This document shows positions 45,214 to 55,483 of a stretch of 64,000 nucleotides of DNA, piece by piece. The notes beneath the pieces were generated by a model that saw nothing but the letters and a program-made list of their open reading frames with translations, was not told where the DNA came from and made no database searches. Each line of letters begins with the position of its first letter. The stretch's first letter is position 1. Source of the DNA: Oleiphilus messinensis (GTDB lineage Bacteria; Pseudomonadota; Gammaproteobacteria; Pseudomonadales; Oleiphilaceae); the NCBI RefSeq assembly GCF_002162375.1, contig NZ_CP021425.1, positions 5,039,001-5,103,000 of the forward strand. The letters are read 5' to 3'. Made by a program: the position numbers and the translations under genes.

Positions 45214-46395
45214 ATGAATATTGCACTGAACACAAATGTTGTCCATGAATCAGAAGCACAACGTCAACATGCACGCGTGCGCTTACCCGCCAGCTTAAAA
45301 CTTAGCACCACCGATGGCGCTCGTCAGACATTCAAACTCAAGGATATCTCTGCCGGCGGGTTTAGTCTTGAGGCAGAAACCCCAACACTAGAAATGAACA
45401 AAAGTTACACCGGTGCGCTGGCATTCGTCGTTGATGCACTGGAAATTTCGTTAGAGATCCACTTTATTGTCCGGGACATCCCCAGAGATACTCAACTTGT
45501 ACGTTGTGAGTTCGAGAACCTTGGTGCTCAGGAAACCTCGACATTACGCCATTTAATCACCTCCTACCTGAACGGATCAATCGTCACCATGGGAGAAGTA
45601 TTGAATACACTTTCGCGGGAGAATTTCACCCGGGAGAGAAAGCAAAAGGGCAATGCAGGACTCAACTTTTTCGCACGGTTCAAGGCTGCGACACTGAGCA
45701 CGTTTTGGTTCATCGTAGGACTAGCGGCATTTGGCCTGGCATCGAGTCAAATTTATGACAATTATTTTTTAACCAAGGCAACTTCTGCAAAAGTTATCAT
45801 CGAGACAATTAATGTCAGCATGCCGAGAGAGGGTATCGTCAACAGCCTGATCACTGACAACCAAACTTCTGTGGAAGCTGGCACAGCAATTGCGACCTAT
45901 AAAACACCGTTGGTCGATGCCCTTAAACTTGAATTTAACTCCGATGACCCTAAGCAGGCGGCCGCAATCAATGAAGTATTGAGCCGAAGTGCAGAGGGTA
46001 CGGTTTCCAGTCCCTGTGACTGTGAGATCCTCAAGTCTCACTTCATTGCTGGCGAATACGCCAATAAAGGTGATGCGCTTTTCACGCTAACCCAACAGAA
46101 ATCTAAACCTCAGATCAGCGCTTACTTCAACTACAAAGATTTGGAACACATCCAGGTCAATCAAACTGTCCATGTAACCGTTGCCGGAAGTCCCCAGACC
46201 ATTACCGGTCAAATCAAAAGCATTCAAATGGCAGAAGATAGTGGAATCATAGATTATGTGAATACCTCTTCGGTCAATGCAATTGTGGAGCTCACGGAAG
46301 TGTTACCTGCAGATTTCTGGTTGAGACCAGCAACGGTAACGGTTGCCCCCAAAACGGTCGACAAGATCTCCAATTGGGTAGTATCCATATGGTAA
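45214..46395 (+). CDS. alg44: Alginate co-polymerase, PilZ c-di-GMP receptor
   Basis: The 393-residue protein has an N-terminal PilZ domain (about 14-120). R17-x3-R21, D44 and S46 (KDISAGG) are in place, the same positions as the c-di-GMP contacts of P. aeruginosa Alg44. One membrane helix (about 160-182) leads to a periplasmic HlyD-like domain (about 190-390). Binding of c-di-GMP activates Alg8. The ribosome site ATAAGGATG is clear. The last 7 nt overlap the algK start at 46389. Confidence 0.96.
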   Translation: MNIALNTNVVHESEAQRQHARVRLPASLKLSTTDGARQTFKLKDISAGGFSLEAETPTLEMNKSYTGALAFVVDALEISLEIHFIVRDIPRDTQLVRCEFENLGAQETSTLRHLITSYLNGSIVTMGEVLNTLSRENFTRERKQKGNAGLNFFARFKAATLSTFWFIVGLAAFGLASSQIYDNYFLTKATSAKVIIETINVSMPREGIVNSLITDNQTSVEAGTAIATYKTPLVDALKLEFNSDDPKQAAAINEVLSRSAEGTVSSPCDCEILKSHFIAGEYANKGDALFTLTQQKSKPQISAYFNYKDLEHIQVNQTVHVTVAGSPQTITGQIKSIQMAEDSGIIDYVNTSSVNAIVELTEVLPADFWLRPATVTVAPKTVDKISNWVVSIW

Positions 46396-47804
46396 TAACA
46401 CATAAAAAGCGCCAGCACTTGCAAGCGTGCTCACCACGTAAAATACTGCTTACTCTCATGCTGACCGTCGGCATTCAGGCATGTAGCAATTTACCCAGTA
46501 TCGAAAAAGCAGACCATGCTTATGCGAATGGTGATTATGAGTTGGCACGGGAAATTTATTCTGCATTGGCGAAACGAGGCTTTCCGGATGCTCAAATTGC
46601 ACTGGGCGATATGTATTTCAGAGGACTGGGCGTAACCGTAAACCGGCGAGAAGGTAGACGTTGGTATGCAACTGCTGCCGAGTCAGGAGACACTCGCGCC
46701 CAACAGCGTTATGCCAAATCGCTCATTGCAACCACAACAACGGAGACTGCTGATCCCCGGCAATCCAAAGCAATACTGCTCAAACTCTGGGAATACGAAG
46801 GGAAAGAGACTGTTGCGCTCGATTTAGGCCATGTCATTGTTGATTATCCTGAATTAGGCACAGCAGAAGAAGCAGAGCAATGGCTTACCTTGGCGTTATC
46901 ACAAGGGCAAGTAGAAGCCAATTATTACCTCGGTTTACTTTATTCCCAAGATGCATTCGGAACGCCTGATATCGCCAAGGCGAAAGCATTTTTTGTCGCT
47001 GCACTCGATTCTACCCCTCTGGCGGCGCATGAACTTCTGGCATTGTATTCTCAACACCCAGAACTGGGAGATCTACAGGAAATACTGGAAAACCTCATTT
47101 CCAGACAATCATTCAGCGGCGGCAAATCTGCGTATCACCTGGGGAGCATTTATGACCGAGGTGAACTTCTGCCATTTGATGCCAGAAAGGCTGAGCAATT
47201 CTATCTGAAGGCGGTAGACGAGTATCCGAAAGCCATACTGGCATTAGCTAACCTGTATGCGAAAAATCCAGACATTACGACAGAAAGTACTGTTTTCGAG
47301 TGGATAGATCGTGCAGAAAAATCCGGATTTGTCGCTCAGGCTCAATTACTCAAAGCACGTATTCTCTATGAGGGAAAATTGATACCTGGCGAGCCGGAAA
47401 AAGCTGAAAGCATCTATCTACGGTTTGCAGATGAGTCTGCTGAGGCCTGCTATCACCTTGGGTTACTTTACCGATTGGGATATCTGGGCGAAAGCAACTA
47501 TCCAAAATCATTTCGCTACTTCCTGCAAGCTGCTCGCCTGGGTTATGAGAGTGGGGACTTTCAAATTGGCGACATTTTCGTTAAGGGGCGGGTTATCAAA
47601 CCGGACCCGGCCAGAGCCTATGCCCATTACTCCATGGCAGCCAACGCTGGCCATGAACGAGCAAAAGCAGCGAAAGAGAGACTCGAAGGGTCACTTTCCA
47701 ATTCACAACGTAGCAAAGCACAACAGTGGATGGACGAGGAAATGTCCATTAGAGAAGATGCCACCGAACAGGACAGCGTCGCTCAGTTGACAAGGATAAA
47801 CTAA
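46389..47804 (+). CDS. algK: Alginate scaffold lipoprotein with Sel1/TPR repeats
   Basis: From the ATG at 46389 the protein has 471 residues; a TTG 15 nt upstream is a possible alternative. A lipoprotein signal ends at GIQAC (Cys near residue 32). At least nine Sel1-like/TPR repeats follow (for example DAQIALGDMYFRGLGV and AEACYHLGLLYRLGYLG). AlgK is anchored in the outer membrane and links the synthase complex to the AlgE porin. It overlaps alg44 by 7 nt and shares one base with the algE start (TAATG). Confidence 0.95.
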   Translation: MVITHKKRQHLQACSPRKILLTLMLTVGIQACSNLPSIEKADHAYANGDYELAREIYSALAKRGFPDAQIALGDMYFRGLGVTVNRREGRRWYATAAESGDTRAQQRYAKSLIATTTTETADPRQSKAILLKLWEYEGKETVALDLGHVIVDYPELGTAEEAEQWLTLALSQGQVEANYYLGLLYSQDAFGTPDIAKAKAFFVAALDSTPLAAHELLALYSQHPELGDLQEILENLISRQSFSGGKSAYHLGSIYDRGELLPFDARKAEQFYLKAVDEYPKAILALANLYAKNPDITTESTVFEWIDRAEKSGFVAQAQLLKARILYEGKLIPGEPEKAESIYLRFADESAEACYHLGLLYRLGYLGESNYPKSFRYFLQAARLGYESGDFQIGDIFVKGRVIKPDPARAYAHYSMAANAGHERAKAAKERLEGSLSNSQRSKAQQWMDEEMSIREDATEQDSVAQLTRIN

Positions 47805-49177
47805 TGGCAATAAAGAGTCGGTTTAGCCGGATAAGCGCGCTTGCAATTTGCATGCTAGCGGTTTCGGAAACACAAGGTAACAGCCATCTGGATACGCGGA
47901 TTTTAGCCATTATCTCCGCCAACGGAGAAAGTGCAAGCGATCTGGGCCTCGGTAACCAAAGCGATGATACAGCGATTTCAGCTTCAATTCGTCCGAGCCT
48001 GCTTTGGCACGCGACTGACGAAATGTCTTTTTTCAGTAAAGGTCGCCTTTTCTACAGTACTGCATCTCTGTTACAGGATAGCGATGAAGGTGGGTCAAGC
48101 AGTGATGGTTTCGCAAGCCTGGACGAATTGTGGGGGAGGTATTCTTTTTCCCCGGGTCAAGAAGGCTATTCATTCAAATTCGGTCGCCAACGGATCAAAG
48201 AGACGGATTCCCTCTGGTGGGATAAGGATATCGATGCTCTGCGTCTGAGCTACAACTCAACGCTATTAAATGGCTTTTTCGCTGCGGCACAACAACTGTC
48301 AGCTCACCGTACCGATGACAGTGATTTCGACGAGCGTGATGAAGACATACTCCGGGTGGTAGGCGAGCTGGAATATGAATGGCACTACGCACAACGTATT
48401 TCCATTCGAACCATGTGGCAAAAAGATTACTCTGACCATATCAAAGCAGGAAATTCTCTGGCGTCAATCGGGACTGACACGGAAGACCTGGATGGTATCT
48501 GGCTAGGGTTTCGACTCAACGGGTCAATCTCAGATGAACCCGGTCGCTGGGGGTATTTCCTTGATATCGGTTATTTAACCGGAGAGCGTCAACAGATCAG
48601 TTCAACGCAGCAAAACCAAGTGCTCGAAGTGCACGACCAGTCCATTGATGGCTGGGCAGTTGATATCGGGGGTTGGCGAGAATGGGATCACTATTTAAAA
48701 CCCAAACTAGGTTTTCACATCGCTCAGACTTCATCGGGAGATGGTTTTGTGCAGACCGGATTACAGAGTAACCGGGCCTACTTGACAGATTTTAACTCAC
48801 GCTTTTATCGCTACGGCGAATTGTATCGTGCGGAGCTCAGCAATATACGCATATATTCTCTGTTTTCAGGAATTGATTGGCGCCGGAGTCATGACTTCAG
48901 TGTCGTATTACATCACTTCACACGACTTGATAATCAAGCTCCGGTTTATAGCGGTGGTATTTCTGCAGACCCGGAAAGCACAGGTTCCACTCTTGGATCT
49001 GAATTGGATTTGATTTACGGATGGAATATCACTGAACACATGCAGAAACATTGGCAAAGAGCGGAGAAGTCCCAGGTCAGAGCCCGTCTTGCAGGCTTTC
49101 TACCGGGTAATGCGTACTCTGCTCGCGCAGATAACTTTGCTTATCGAATTACGCTGGATTTGTTGATGGCATTTTAG
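47804..49177 (+). CDS. algE: Alginate export porin
   Basis: The 457-residue outer-membrane protein has a signal peptide (about 1-26) and then alternating beta-strand sequence consistent with the 18-strand AlgE barrel (FGRQRIKETDSLWWDKD, then repeated aromatic girdle positions). The last strand ends in an aromatic residue, as expected for Bam-dependent insertion (LDLLMAF). It provides the channel through which alginate leaves the cell. Its ATG shares a base with the algK stop. Confidence 0.95.
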   Translation: MAIKSRFSRISALAICMLAVSETQGNSHLDTRILAIISANGESASDLGLGNQSDDTAISASIRPSLLWHATDEMSFFSKGRLFYSTASLLQDSDEGGSSSDGFASLDELWGRYSFSPGQEGYSFKFGRQRIKETDSLWWDKDIDALRLSYNSTLLNGFFAAAQQLSAHRTDDSDFDERDEDILRVVGELEYEWHYAQRISIRTMWQKDYSDHIKAGNSLASIGTDTEDLDGIWLGFRLNGSISDEPGRWGYFLDIGYLTGERQQISSTQQNQVLEVHDQSIDGWAVDIGGWREWDHYLKPKLGFHIAQTSSGDGFVQTGLQSNRAYLTDFNSRFYRYGELYRAELSNIRIYSLFSGIDWRRSHDFSVVLHHFTRLDNQAPVYSGGISADPESTGSTLGSELDLIYGWNITEHMQKHWQRAEKSQVRARLAGFLPGNAYSARADNFAYRITLDLLMAF

Positions 49178-49216
49178 TGCTAACAAGCTGAATTTGTAGA
49201 GAACAAGGAGGGGGAC

Positions 49217-50767
49217 GTGAACGGACGCGTATTTTTCTGTAATTGGATTAATTTATTAACAGTGCTGTCATTGACAATAGGCTCGATTGCGGTCGCAGAC
49301 GAGCTTAACGCGCTATATTCAATCAAACAAATTGACGCGCAGTCTTTGCAACTCGAAGCACCAATACTGCCGGACATTTCAAAATATGATGCGCAATGGA
49401 TACCGCAACAGGTGCCAAGTATTCGTAAAGGGCGCATATCAACCCCGGTCATGCACAAGGAACCTTCGCTGTTAAAATTTCTTGAAAATGATCAAATGCG
49501 GAAGTGGGTGAAAAAGCAATCCAGATTACCGCTGGCCATAAAGCTCGAGTCAGGACGCATCACGCTCCCGATGTTACTGAAACTGGTTGATAATCCGACA
49601 CTGCTGAGCCAGGAAGAGAATATCTATACTCTGCACGTACCACTGGTTATTGACACGGGTGCAACACTCATCATTCAAGGTAACGAAGTCAATGCTTTAC
49701 GCTTGAGCGAGGAAGGAGGCGCTTTCATTGTTAATATTGGTGATATCTTTTTCCTGGATACTGAGTTAACGAGCTGGAATCACGAACTTCAAAGCCCCTC
49801 GCCTTTCAGTGGCAAAAAGCACTTCAGGCCGTTTTATCTTGCTTGGAACAATTCGAAAAGCTATTTCAGCAATACCGACGTGGTATCGCTGGGCTATGCC
49901 TCCAGCAAGAGCTATGGATTTTCACTGTCATACAATCACAAACTGACAGAAGCCGGGTATCCGGATGTCAGGCCCATTGGCTGGCTATTCGATTCTCGAT
50001 TTATCGATATGTACTACGGCTTTTACAGTTATGAGGCCGATGATGTTGTCATCTTGCGCAATACCTATATCGACAACATCGTTTACGGCATTGACCCCCA
50101 CGACCGCTCCAATCGGCTGATCATTGCATACAACGAAGCCTACGGCACCAAAGAGAAACACGGCATTATCATCTCCCGGGAAGTTAACGACAGCTGGGTT
50201 TTCAATAATTTTTCCCATCATAACAATGGTTCTGGCTTCATGATTGACAGAAGCTCAGTGCGGAATATATTTGCCCACAACCTGTCGATTGAAAACGGTG
50301 ATGACGGCTTTGCAGTGTACGAAAGCCCGGATAATCTTTTATGGTCAAACAAGGCGCTAAACAACAAACGACACGGTGTTCAAATTCGAAACAGCACAGA
50401 TATCCGGGTATACAACAATGTTCTCGCGGATAATCATAAATATGGAGTGTTCGGCCACATAAAAGTGGAGTTTCCTGAATATCGAGACCTAGAGCTGGAT
50501 CCTTTTATTGCTGATGTCTCTATTACAGTAGCCAGTACAAAACTACTTTCCAATCACACAGGTGCAATCGCGATAGATGCCCCTTACGAGATTCAGCTTT
50601 ATGACCTTGATCTGCGCTTTCCCTACAAGCAAAAAGGAACATATTTCCGCGGTGTTCTCGATACCTACCACAATGTTTTATTCGACATTCTCTATCGGCA
50701 AAGAGGTGCAGTAGCGGTCATTCCGATTACAGCAGAAAAAGCCCAAGCCATCGAAGGAGGTATTTAA
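49217..50767 (+). CDS. algG: Periplasmic mannuronan C5-epimerase
   Basis: The GTG start at 49217 follows AAGGAGGGGG. The 516-residue protein has a signal peptide (to about residue 29) and a right-handed beta-helix with the catalytic D293-P-H-D296 motif followed by RS, as in Pseudomonas AlgG. Repeats such as NDSWVFNNFSHHNNGSGF form the helix. It converts polymer mannuronate to guluronate in the periplasm and also protects the chain in the secretion complex. In Pseudomonas algX follows; here algI follows after 1 bp. Confidence 0.96.
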   Translation: MNGRVFFCNWINLLTVLSLTIGSIAVADELNALYSIKQIDAQSLQLEAPILPDISKYDAQWIPQQVPSIRKGRISTPVMHKEPSLLKFLENDQMRKWVKKQSRLPLAIKLESGRITLPMLLKLVDNPTLLSQEENIYTLHVPLVIDTGATLIIQGNEVNALRLSEEGGAFIVNIGDIFFLDTELTSWNHELQSPSPFSGKKHFRPFYLAWNNSKSYFSNTDVVSLGYASSKSYGFSLSYNHKLTEAGYPDVRPIGWLFDSRFIDMYYGFYSYEADDVVILRNTYIDNIVYGIDPHDRSNRLIIAYNEAYGTKEKHGIIISREVNDSWVFNNFSHHNNGSGFMIDRSSVRNIFAHNLSIENGDDGFAVYESPDNLLWSNKALNNKRHGVQIRNSTDIRVYNNVLADNHKYGVFGHIKVEFPEYRDLELDPFIADVSITVASTKLLSNHTGAIAIDAPYEIQLYDLDLRFPYKQKGTYFRGVLDTYHNVLFDILYRQRGAVAVIPITAEKAQAIEGGI

Positions 50768-50768
50768 C

Positions 50769-52196
50769 ATGGTATTTTCCTCGAATGTTTTTCTATTTTT
50801 ATTTTTACCGGCTTTTCTGACGATTTACTACCTCACGCCAAACCGTGCAAAAAACCTGATTATCCTGCTGGCCAGTTACGCGTTCTATGCTTGGTGGCGG
50901 GTAGACTTTCTACTCCTGTTCGTTGCCGTAACACTCTGGAACTACCTCATTGGAATTCTAATTTTCCGGAATCTGGACTCAGAAAAAGCAAAAACCTGGC
51001 TTATTGTTGGTGTCGTCGGCAACCTGAGCACCCTCGGCTACTTCAAATACGCAAATTTCGGCGTCGATAGTTTTAACTATGTTGTATCTACACTGGGCTT
51101 TGAACCCTTTTCGTTTGCCAGCGTTATATTGCCAATCGGTATCTCTTTTTACATCTTTCAGGCTATAAGTTACATAATCGATGTCTACCGCAAAGACACC
51201 CCTCCTACAACTCATGTTATCGACTTTGCTGCATTTATCGCACTGTTTCCGCAACTTATCGCCGGTCCGGTTTTACGTTACAAGGATCTTGCAAACCAAT
51301 TTACGGATCGAATACACAGTTTCGAAACCTTTTCGAAAGGTGCGATCAGGTTCATGCAGGGTTTCATCAGCAAGGTTTTTATCGCCGATTCCATCGCTCC
51401 GATTGTCGATGCCTGCTATGCCACTGCTAATCCAACCACCGGGGATGCCTGGTTGGGGGCTTTTGCCTATACCGCACAACTATTTTTCGATTTCGCAGGT
51501 TACAGTGCCATGGCGATCGGCCTTGGCTTGATGATGGGCTTTCGTTTTATCGAAAACTTTAACAACCCATACATTTCCCAAAGTATCACTGAATTCTGGC
51601 GTCGCTGGCATATCAGCCTCTCATCCTGGCTCAGGGACTACCTTTACATATCCATGGGCGGCAATCGCCACGGAACGGTGAAAACATATCGCAATCTGTT
51701 TATGACGATGTTTTTAGGTGGCTTGTGGCACGGTGCTAATTGGACATTTGTAATCTGGGGTTGCTGGCACGGTATTATTTTATGTATTGAACGGGCCCTT
51801 GGAGTGAAAACCGACATCACCCATTTCAATATCATGCGCTGGGGACTGACGTTTTTACTGGTTATGTTGGGCTGGGTTATTTTCCGTGCGCCAGATGTTG
51901 CGACCGCGTTCGGTTTCTACAATGCCATGTTTAACTACGCAATGTTTAACATTTCCAGCTGGTCTCTAAGTGATCGGATCGCCGAATCCATCACTAGCAT
52001 GCAAGTCACGCTTTTGGTGGTGTCCTATTTAGTCGTGTTCGTTATGGGTTTCAGGGCCAGAATCGAACGTTGGGCACAGAAAAATATCCGGTTCATTGTC
52101 AACTTCAGTCAGGCTCTTACGATTCCGCTATTCGTTTTAAGCATGCTGAAACTTTCAGCTCAGAGCTTTTCACCTTTCCTTTATTTTCAATTTTAA
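50769..52196 (+). CDS. algI: Alginate O-acetyltransferase, MBOAT membrane protein
   Basis: The 475-residue protein has many membrane helices and the MBOAT catalytic His H321 in GLWHGANWTF, next to H322 of P. aeruginosa AlgI. A second His lies in WGCWHG. It moves acetyl groups across the inner membrane to AlgJ/AlgX for alginate acetylation. It starts 2 bp after the algG stop, with GGAGG inside algG's end as ribosome site. Confidence 0.96.
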   Translation: MVFSSNVFLFLFLPAFLTIYYLTPNRAKNLIILLASYAFYAWWRVDFLLLFVAVTLWNYLIGILIFRNLDSEKAKTWLIVGVVGNLSTLGYFKYANFGVDSFNYVVSTLGFEPFSFASVILPIGISFYIFQAISYIIDVYRKDTPPTTHVIDFAAFIALFPQLIAGPVLRYKDLANQFTDRIHSFETFSKGAIRFMQGFISKVFIADSIAPIVDACYATANPTTGDAWLGAFAYTAQLFFDFAGYSAMAIGLGLMMGFRFIENFNNPYISQSITEFWRRWHISLSSWLRDYLYISMGGNRHGTVKTYRNLFMTMFLGGLWHGANWTFVIWGCWHGIILCIERALGVKTDITHFNIMRWGLTFLLVMLGWVIFRAPDVATAFGFYNAMFNYAMFNISSWSLSDRIAESITSMQVTLLVVSYLVVFVMGFRARIERWAQKNIRFIVNFSQALTIPLFVLSMLKLSAQSFSPFLYFQF

Positions 52197-52220
52197 AGGA
52201 TCGAAAGGAGTAAAAAAAAC

Positions 52221-53318
52221 ATGGAAAAATTAGCACTATACAGCCAAGGCAGCTTGTTCGTCATTGTTGTGTTAGTAATCGGTGTATTGTCTTTGAGGGC
52301 CATCAACGACTACAACCCAGACCAACAGGCCGACTGGGCATCCGGCCAGCAAACCTCGGTTTATGAAAAGCATTACGACAAGGAGCTTCCGGTCCGAGAA
52401 GTCGGTATCAACATCTGGGCTGCGATTGAGTACGTTCTTTTTCGCGAGGGTCGATCTGGTGTCGTCATCGGCCATGACGATTGGTTGTTTACTGAAGAGG
52501 AATTTCGATCCTATTCAATCGATGAAGATAAAACCCCGGAAAATCTGGAGTTTATCAAAGCGGTTTCCAATAAGCTGGAAACTGAAGGCATCGCTCTCAT
52601 CATTTCCACAGTGCCGGCCAAAGCTCGAGTATACCCTGAATACACCGGAACGGAGTCACCATCAGCCGCAGCCACCGCTCGTTATGCTATGTTTCAACAA
52701 TGGCTGAAAAGCAATGGCATCGCCCGCACAGATTTGCTCTTGCCACTCATGGAGAGCAAGAACTATCACCCAATGTATCTTCGAACCGATACCCACTGGA
52801 CGCCTTGGGGAGCACAAATCGCCGCAAATACAATTGCCAGAGAAGTCCAAATGCGATTCCCGGATCTCATAGGCTCCGGCTCATTCAAGAGCACATTTAC
52901 GCCAGAAATCGAGCATCAGGGCGACCTTTTCTCATATGTTCCATTAGGAAATTGGTTCGCGTGGCTAGGTCCTCGCCCTGATACGATAACACCCACGAGC
53001 ACAGAGAAGATCGAATCAGACGCTCAAGTGCTGGATTTATTTGGCGATGATCAAACTATCGAAATTACATTGGTCGGCACCAGCTACAGCGCCAATCCGG
53101 CCTGGAACTTTCCGGGTTTTTTGAAAGAAGCACTGGCCACAGATCTCCTCGATTTTTCTCAGGAAGGAAAAGGACCTTTTGAACCAATGCTCGACTACTT
53201 GAGATCTGAAGAATTCCAGGCATCCCCACCGGTTCTAGTGCTTTGGGAAATACCAGAGCGTTTCCTTCCGGTTGATTATTCAGAAAAATTAGACAACACC
53301 ATTATTTCAAAATTGTAA
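52221..53318 (+). CDS. algJ: Alginate O-acetyltransferase, SGNH-like
   Basis: The 365-residue protein is anchored by an N-terminal helix (about 10-28). It has the catalytic D190-x-H192 in RTDTHWTPWG, the same numbering as P. aeruginosa AlgJ, and the Ser block LVGTSYSANPAWNF (about 285-298). It receives acetyl groups from AlgI and passes them on toward the polymer or AlgX. A GAAAGGAG ribosome site precedes the start. Confidence 0.95.
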   Translation: MEKLALYSQGSLFVIVVLVIGVLSLRAINDYNPDQQADWASGQQTSVYEKHYDKELPVREVGINIWAAIEYVLFREGRSGVVIGHDDWLFTEEEFRSYSIDEDKTPENLEFIKAVSNKLETEGIALIISTVPAKARVYPEYTGTESPSAAATARYAMFQQWLKSNGIARTDLLLPLMESKNYHPMYLRTDTHWTPWGAQIAANTIAREVQMRFPDLIGSGSFKSTFTPEIEHQGDLFSYVPLGNWFAWLGPRPDTITPTSTEKIESDAQVLDLFGDDQTIEITLVGTSYSANPAWNFPGFLKEALATDLLDFSQEGKGPFEPMLDYLRSEEFQASPPVLVLWEIPERFLPVDYSEKLDNTIISKL

Positions 53319-53330
53319 GGAAACAACGGT

Positions 53331-53975
53331 ATGAAAAAGGTTCTCGCAAGTATAGTTATTGGTTTAACCGCTCTGTTCGGCTTGAGCACCACATTCGCTG
53401 GTGAAGGTGCGCTTTACGACCCGGTAGCGCCTGATGGAGCAGCCTTCGTCAGAATCGTAAATCTGACAGGACAGACGCAAGAAGGCATAGCCCTTGCCAA
53501 TAAAACCTTCCCAGAGGTCGAACCGTTCAATGTCGGAGACTATTTGTTTTTCACTGAGTACTCTATTGAAGGGACGATTAAAGGTTCTCCCCAAAAATTC
53601 ATATTGAAAGCTGATACGCGATACACCCTGGTAATCAATGCCTCCAGTACAACGCTGATTGAAGACCCGGCACCCGGTAAGCGCACTAAAGCCATGATCA
53701 TTGCGTACAATCTTGCACCTGACGAGAAAGTTGATTTTAAAACTGCAGATGGAAAAGCGTCCGTGCTCACGGGGATCAGCACGGGGAAAAATGATCACAG
53801 AGAAATCAATGCCGTGAAAATTGATTTCGGATTCTTTAGCGCATCCAAACGCCTCGGAGAAACTGGCAAAAAGATCGCATTGAAGCGGGGCTCAGGCTAC
53901 AGCGCCTTCCTGATAGGGAATCAAGACGGATATAGGATGATTTGGGCAGAAAACAAAGACAATACCCGCATCTAA
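53331..53975 (+). CDS. algF: Alginate O-acetylation protein AlgF
   Basis: The 214-residue periplasmic protein has a signal peptide cleaved near TTFA-GEG (about residue 23). The body (AFVRIVNLTGQ, YTLVINASSTTL, GSGYSAFLIG) is all-beta and matches AlgF. It supports acetyl transfer between AlgJ and AlgX. It begins 12 bp after algJ. Its end is followed by algX, not algA as in Pseudomonas. Confidence 0.93.
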   Translation: MKKVLASIVIGLTALFGLSTTFAGEGALYDPVAPDGAAFVRIVNLTGQTQEGIALANKTFPEVEPFNVGDYLFFTEYSIEGTIKGSPQKFILKADTRYTLVINASSTTLIEDPAPGKRTKAMIIAYNLAPDEKVDFKTADGKASVLTGISTGKNDHREINAVKIDFGFFSASKRLGETGKKIALKRGSGYSAFLIGNQDGYRMIWAENKDNTRI

Positions 53976-54019
53976 ACAAAATTAAACAGAAGACTCAGCA
54001 GCAAAACGGTAGCCAGATT

Positions 54020-55435
54020 ATGGAAAGGATATCAAATCTTAAAGAAGTCGGTAAGCGATACCTGTGGGCCTCGTTTATGCTGCTTCTATCGCAATTGGGC
54101 CACGCTCAGGAATGGCCAGAACCCGCGACCTTGGAGACAAGTCAGCATCTCTGTAAGGAAGCCCATCGTCGCGAAGCCTATAACACCGAATTCTTGCAAT
54201 TGTTTACTACTCTGGTTCAGGGCAAAGACGATTGGCTATTCCGAACAGATGTAGAACTCGGCCATGAATTCGGTCCGGCAGAATCTGCACTACCTGAGTT
54301 GCAGCGATTTAATGACGCTCTGCAGAGCATGGGAACGACACTCATTATCGTATCTCAACCCACGCGAGGCCTGGTACATCGAAACAAGTTACCAGATGAC
54401 AGCTACTACATATACGATTATGAGCGGGCCGCAAAAGCATTCTCGGAGTCCCGGGATCGTTTCCGTGCTGCAGGAATCTTCACACCGGACTTAACAGCAT
54501 TGCTCGATGAAGATGAACCCGATAGCTTTTTCTTTAAACGAGATCACCACTGGTCTCCTTATGGTGCACAACGAACTGCACAGCTTGTTGCTGAGGAGAT
54601 AAAACAACACCCTCTCTATGCAGACTTACCGAAAAAAGAGTACACGACTCGACGTATCGGCTACCTCCGAAAAGATGGCAGTCTAGGGGTTGCGGCAAGC
54701 AAGATATGCGGCATCCAACAGAATATTCAGACCGTACCTGAACTCGTCACGGAGACGGCTGAAACTGATTCCGGAGCGGTTGATCTGTTCTCAGACGATG
54801 GCGAACCCATGGTGGCGATCGTCGGCACAAGTAATACCAAAGGAAGCGTGAATTACAACTTTGCGGGTTATTTACAGGAATATCTTTCGGTAGACATATT
54901 AAACGAAGCAATGGCTGGTGGTAGCTTTAATGGTGCCTTGGATCAATACCTGCCGAGTCCACTTTTTCAAGACAGTCCTCCTGTATTTTTGATCTGGGAA
55001 GTACCGGTTTACCATCAACTTTCAAACGAAGCCTTCTATCGGCAAATGATACCTGCTGTATACAATGGCTGTGAGCAACAAAAAACTGTTCTACAACGAA
55101 AAGTAAAACTCAAACCAGGAAATAATCAGCTCTTTCATAACGCACGAGGCGGTGTGCTGCCATTAATCAGCAAAGACTACATGGTAGACCTTCAGTTCTC
55201 TGACTCCCGCATCTACAAATTCAAAACCATATTCTGGTATCTGAACGGCAAGAAAGAAAAAGTTCAAATTGACCGTAATCCACGGGTAAGGCATGAAGGA
55301 CGATACTTCATCGAACTAAGCCAAAAGCCACGCTGGGCCGAGGAGACGTTTTTATCCCTGGAACTGGATATGCCGGAAACACTGCCATCTGGAACGACTG
55401 TCGTAGCCAAAATGTGCCAACGACCCGATCTGTAA
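54020..55435 (+). CDS. algX: Alginate acetyltransferase and scaffold protein AlgX
   Basis: From the ATG at 54020 the protein has 471 residues (P. aeruginosa AlgX 474). It has a signal peptide (to about residue 30), an SGNH-like domain with D175-H-H177 in RDHHWSPYG and S271 in VGTSNTKG, matching D174, H176 and S269 of AlgX within two residues, and a C-terminal carbohydrate-binding module (about 350-470). It acetylates the polymer in the periplasm. In Pseudomonas it lies between algG and algL; here it has moved after algF. Confidence 0.95.
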   Translation: MERISNLKEVGKRYLWASFMLLLSQLGHAQEWPEPATLETSQHLCKEAHRREAYNTEFLQLFTTLVQGKDDWLFRTDVELGHEFGPAESALPELQRFNDALQSMGTTLIIVSQPTRGLVHRNKLPDDSYYIYDYERAAKAFSESRDRFRAAGIFTPDLTALLDEDEPDSFFFKRDHHWSPYGAQRTAQLVAEEIKQHPLYADLPKKEYTTRRIGYLRKDGSLGVAASKICGIQQNIQTVPELVTETAETDSGAVDLFSDDGEPMVAIVGTSNTKGSVNYNFAGYLQEYLSVDILNEAMAGGSFNGALDQYLPSPLFQDSPPVFLIWEVPVYHQLSNEAFYRQMIPAVYNGCEQQKTVLQRKVKLKPGNNQLFHNARGGVLPLISKDYMVDLQFSDSRIYKFKTIFWYLNGKKEKVQIDRNPRVRHEGRYFIELSQKPRWAEETFLSLELDMPETLPSGTTVVAKMCQRPDL

Positions 55436-55483
55436 AAAACCGTACCAGTTTTGATGAGTGAGTCAATTAAGCAGGTTTGTATC

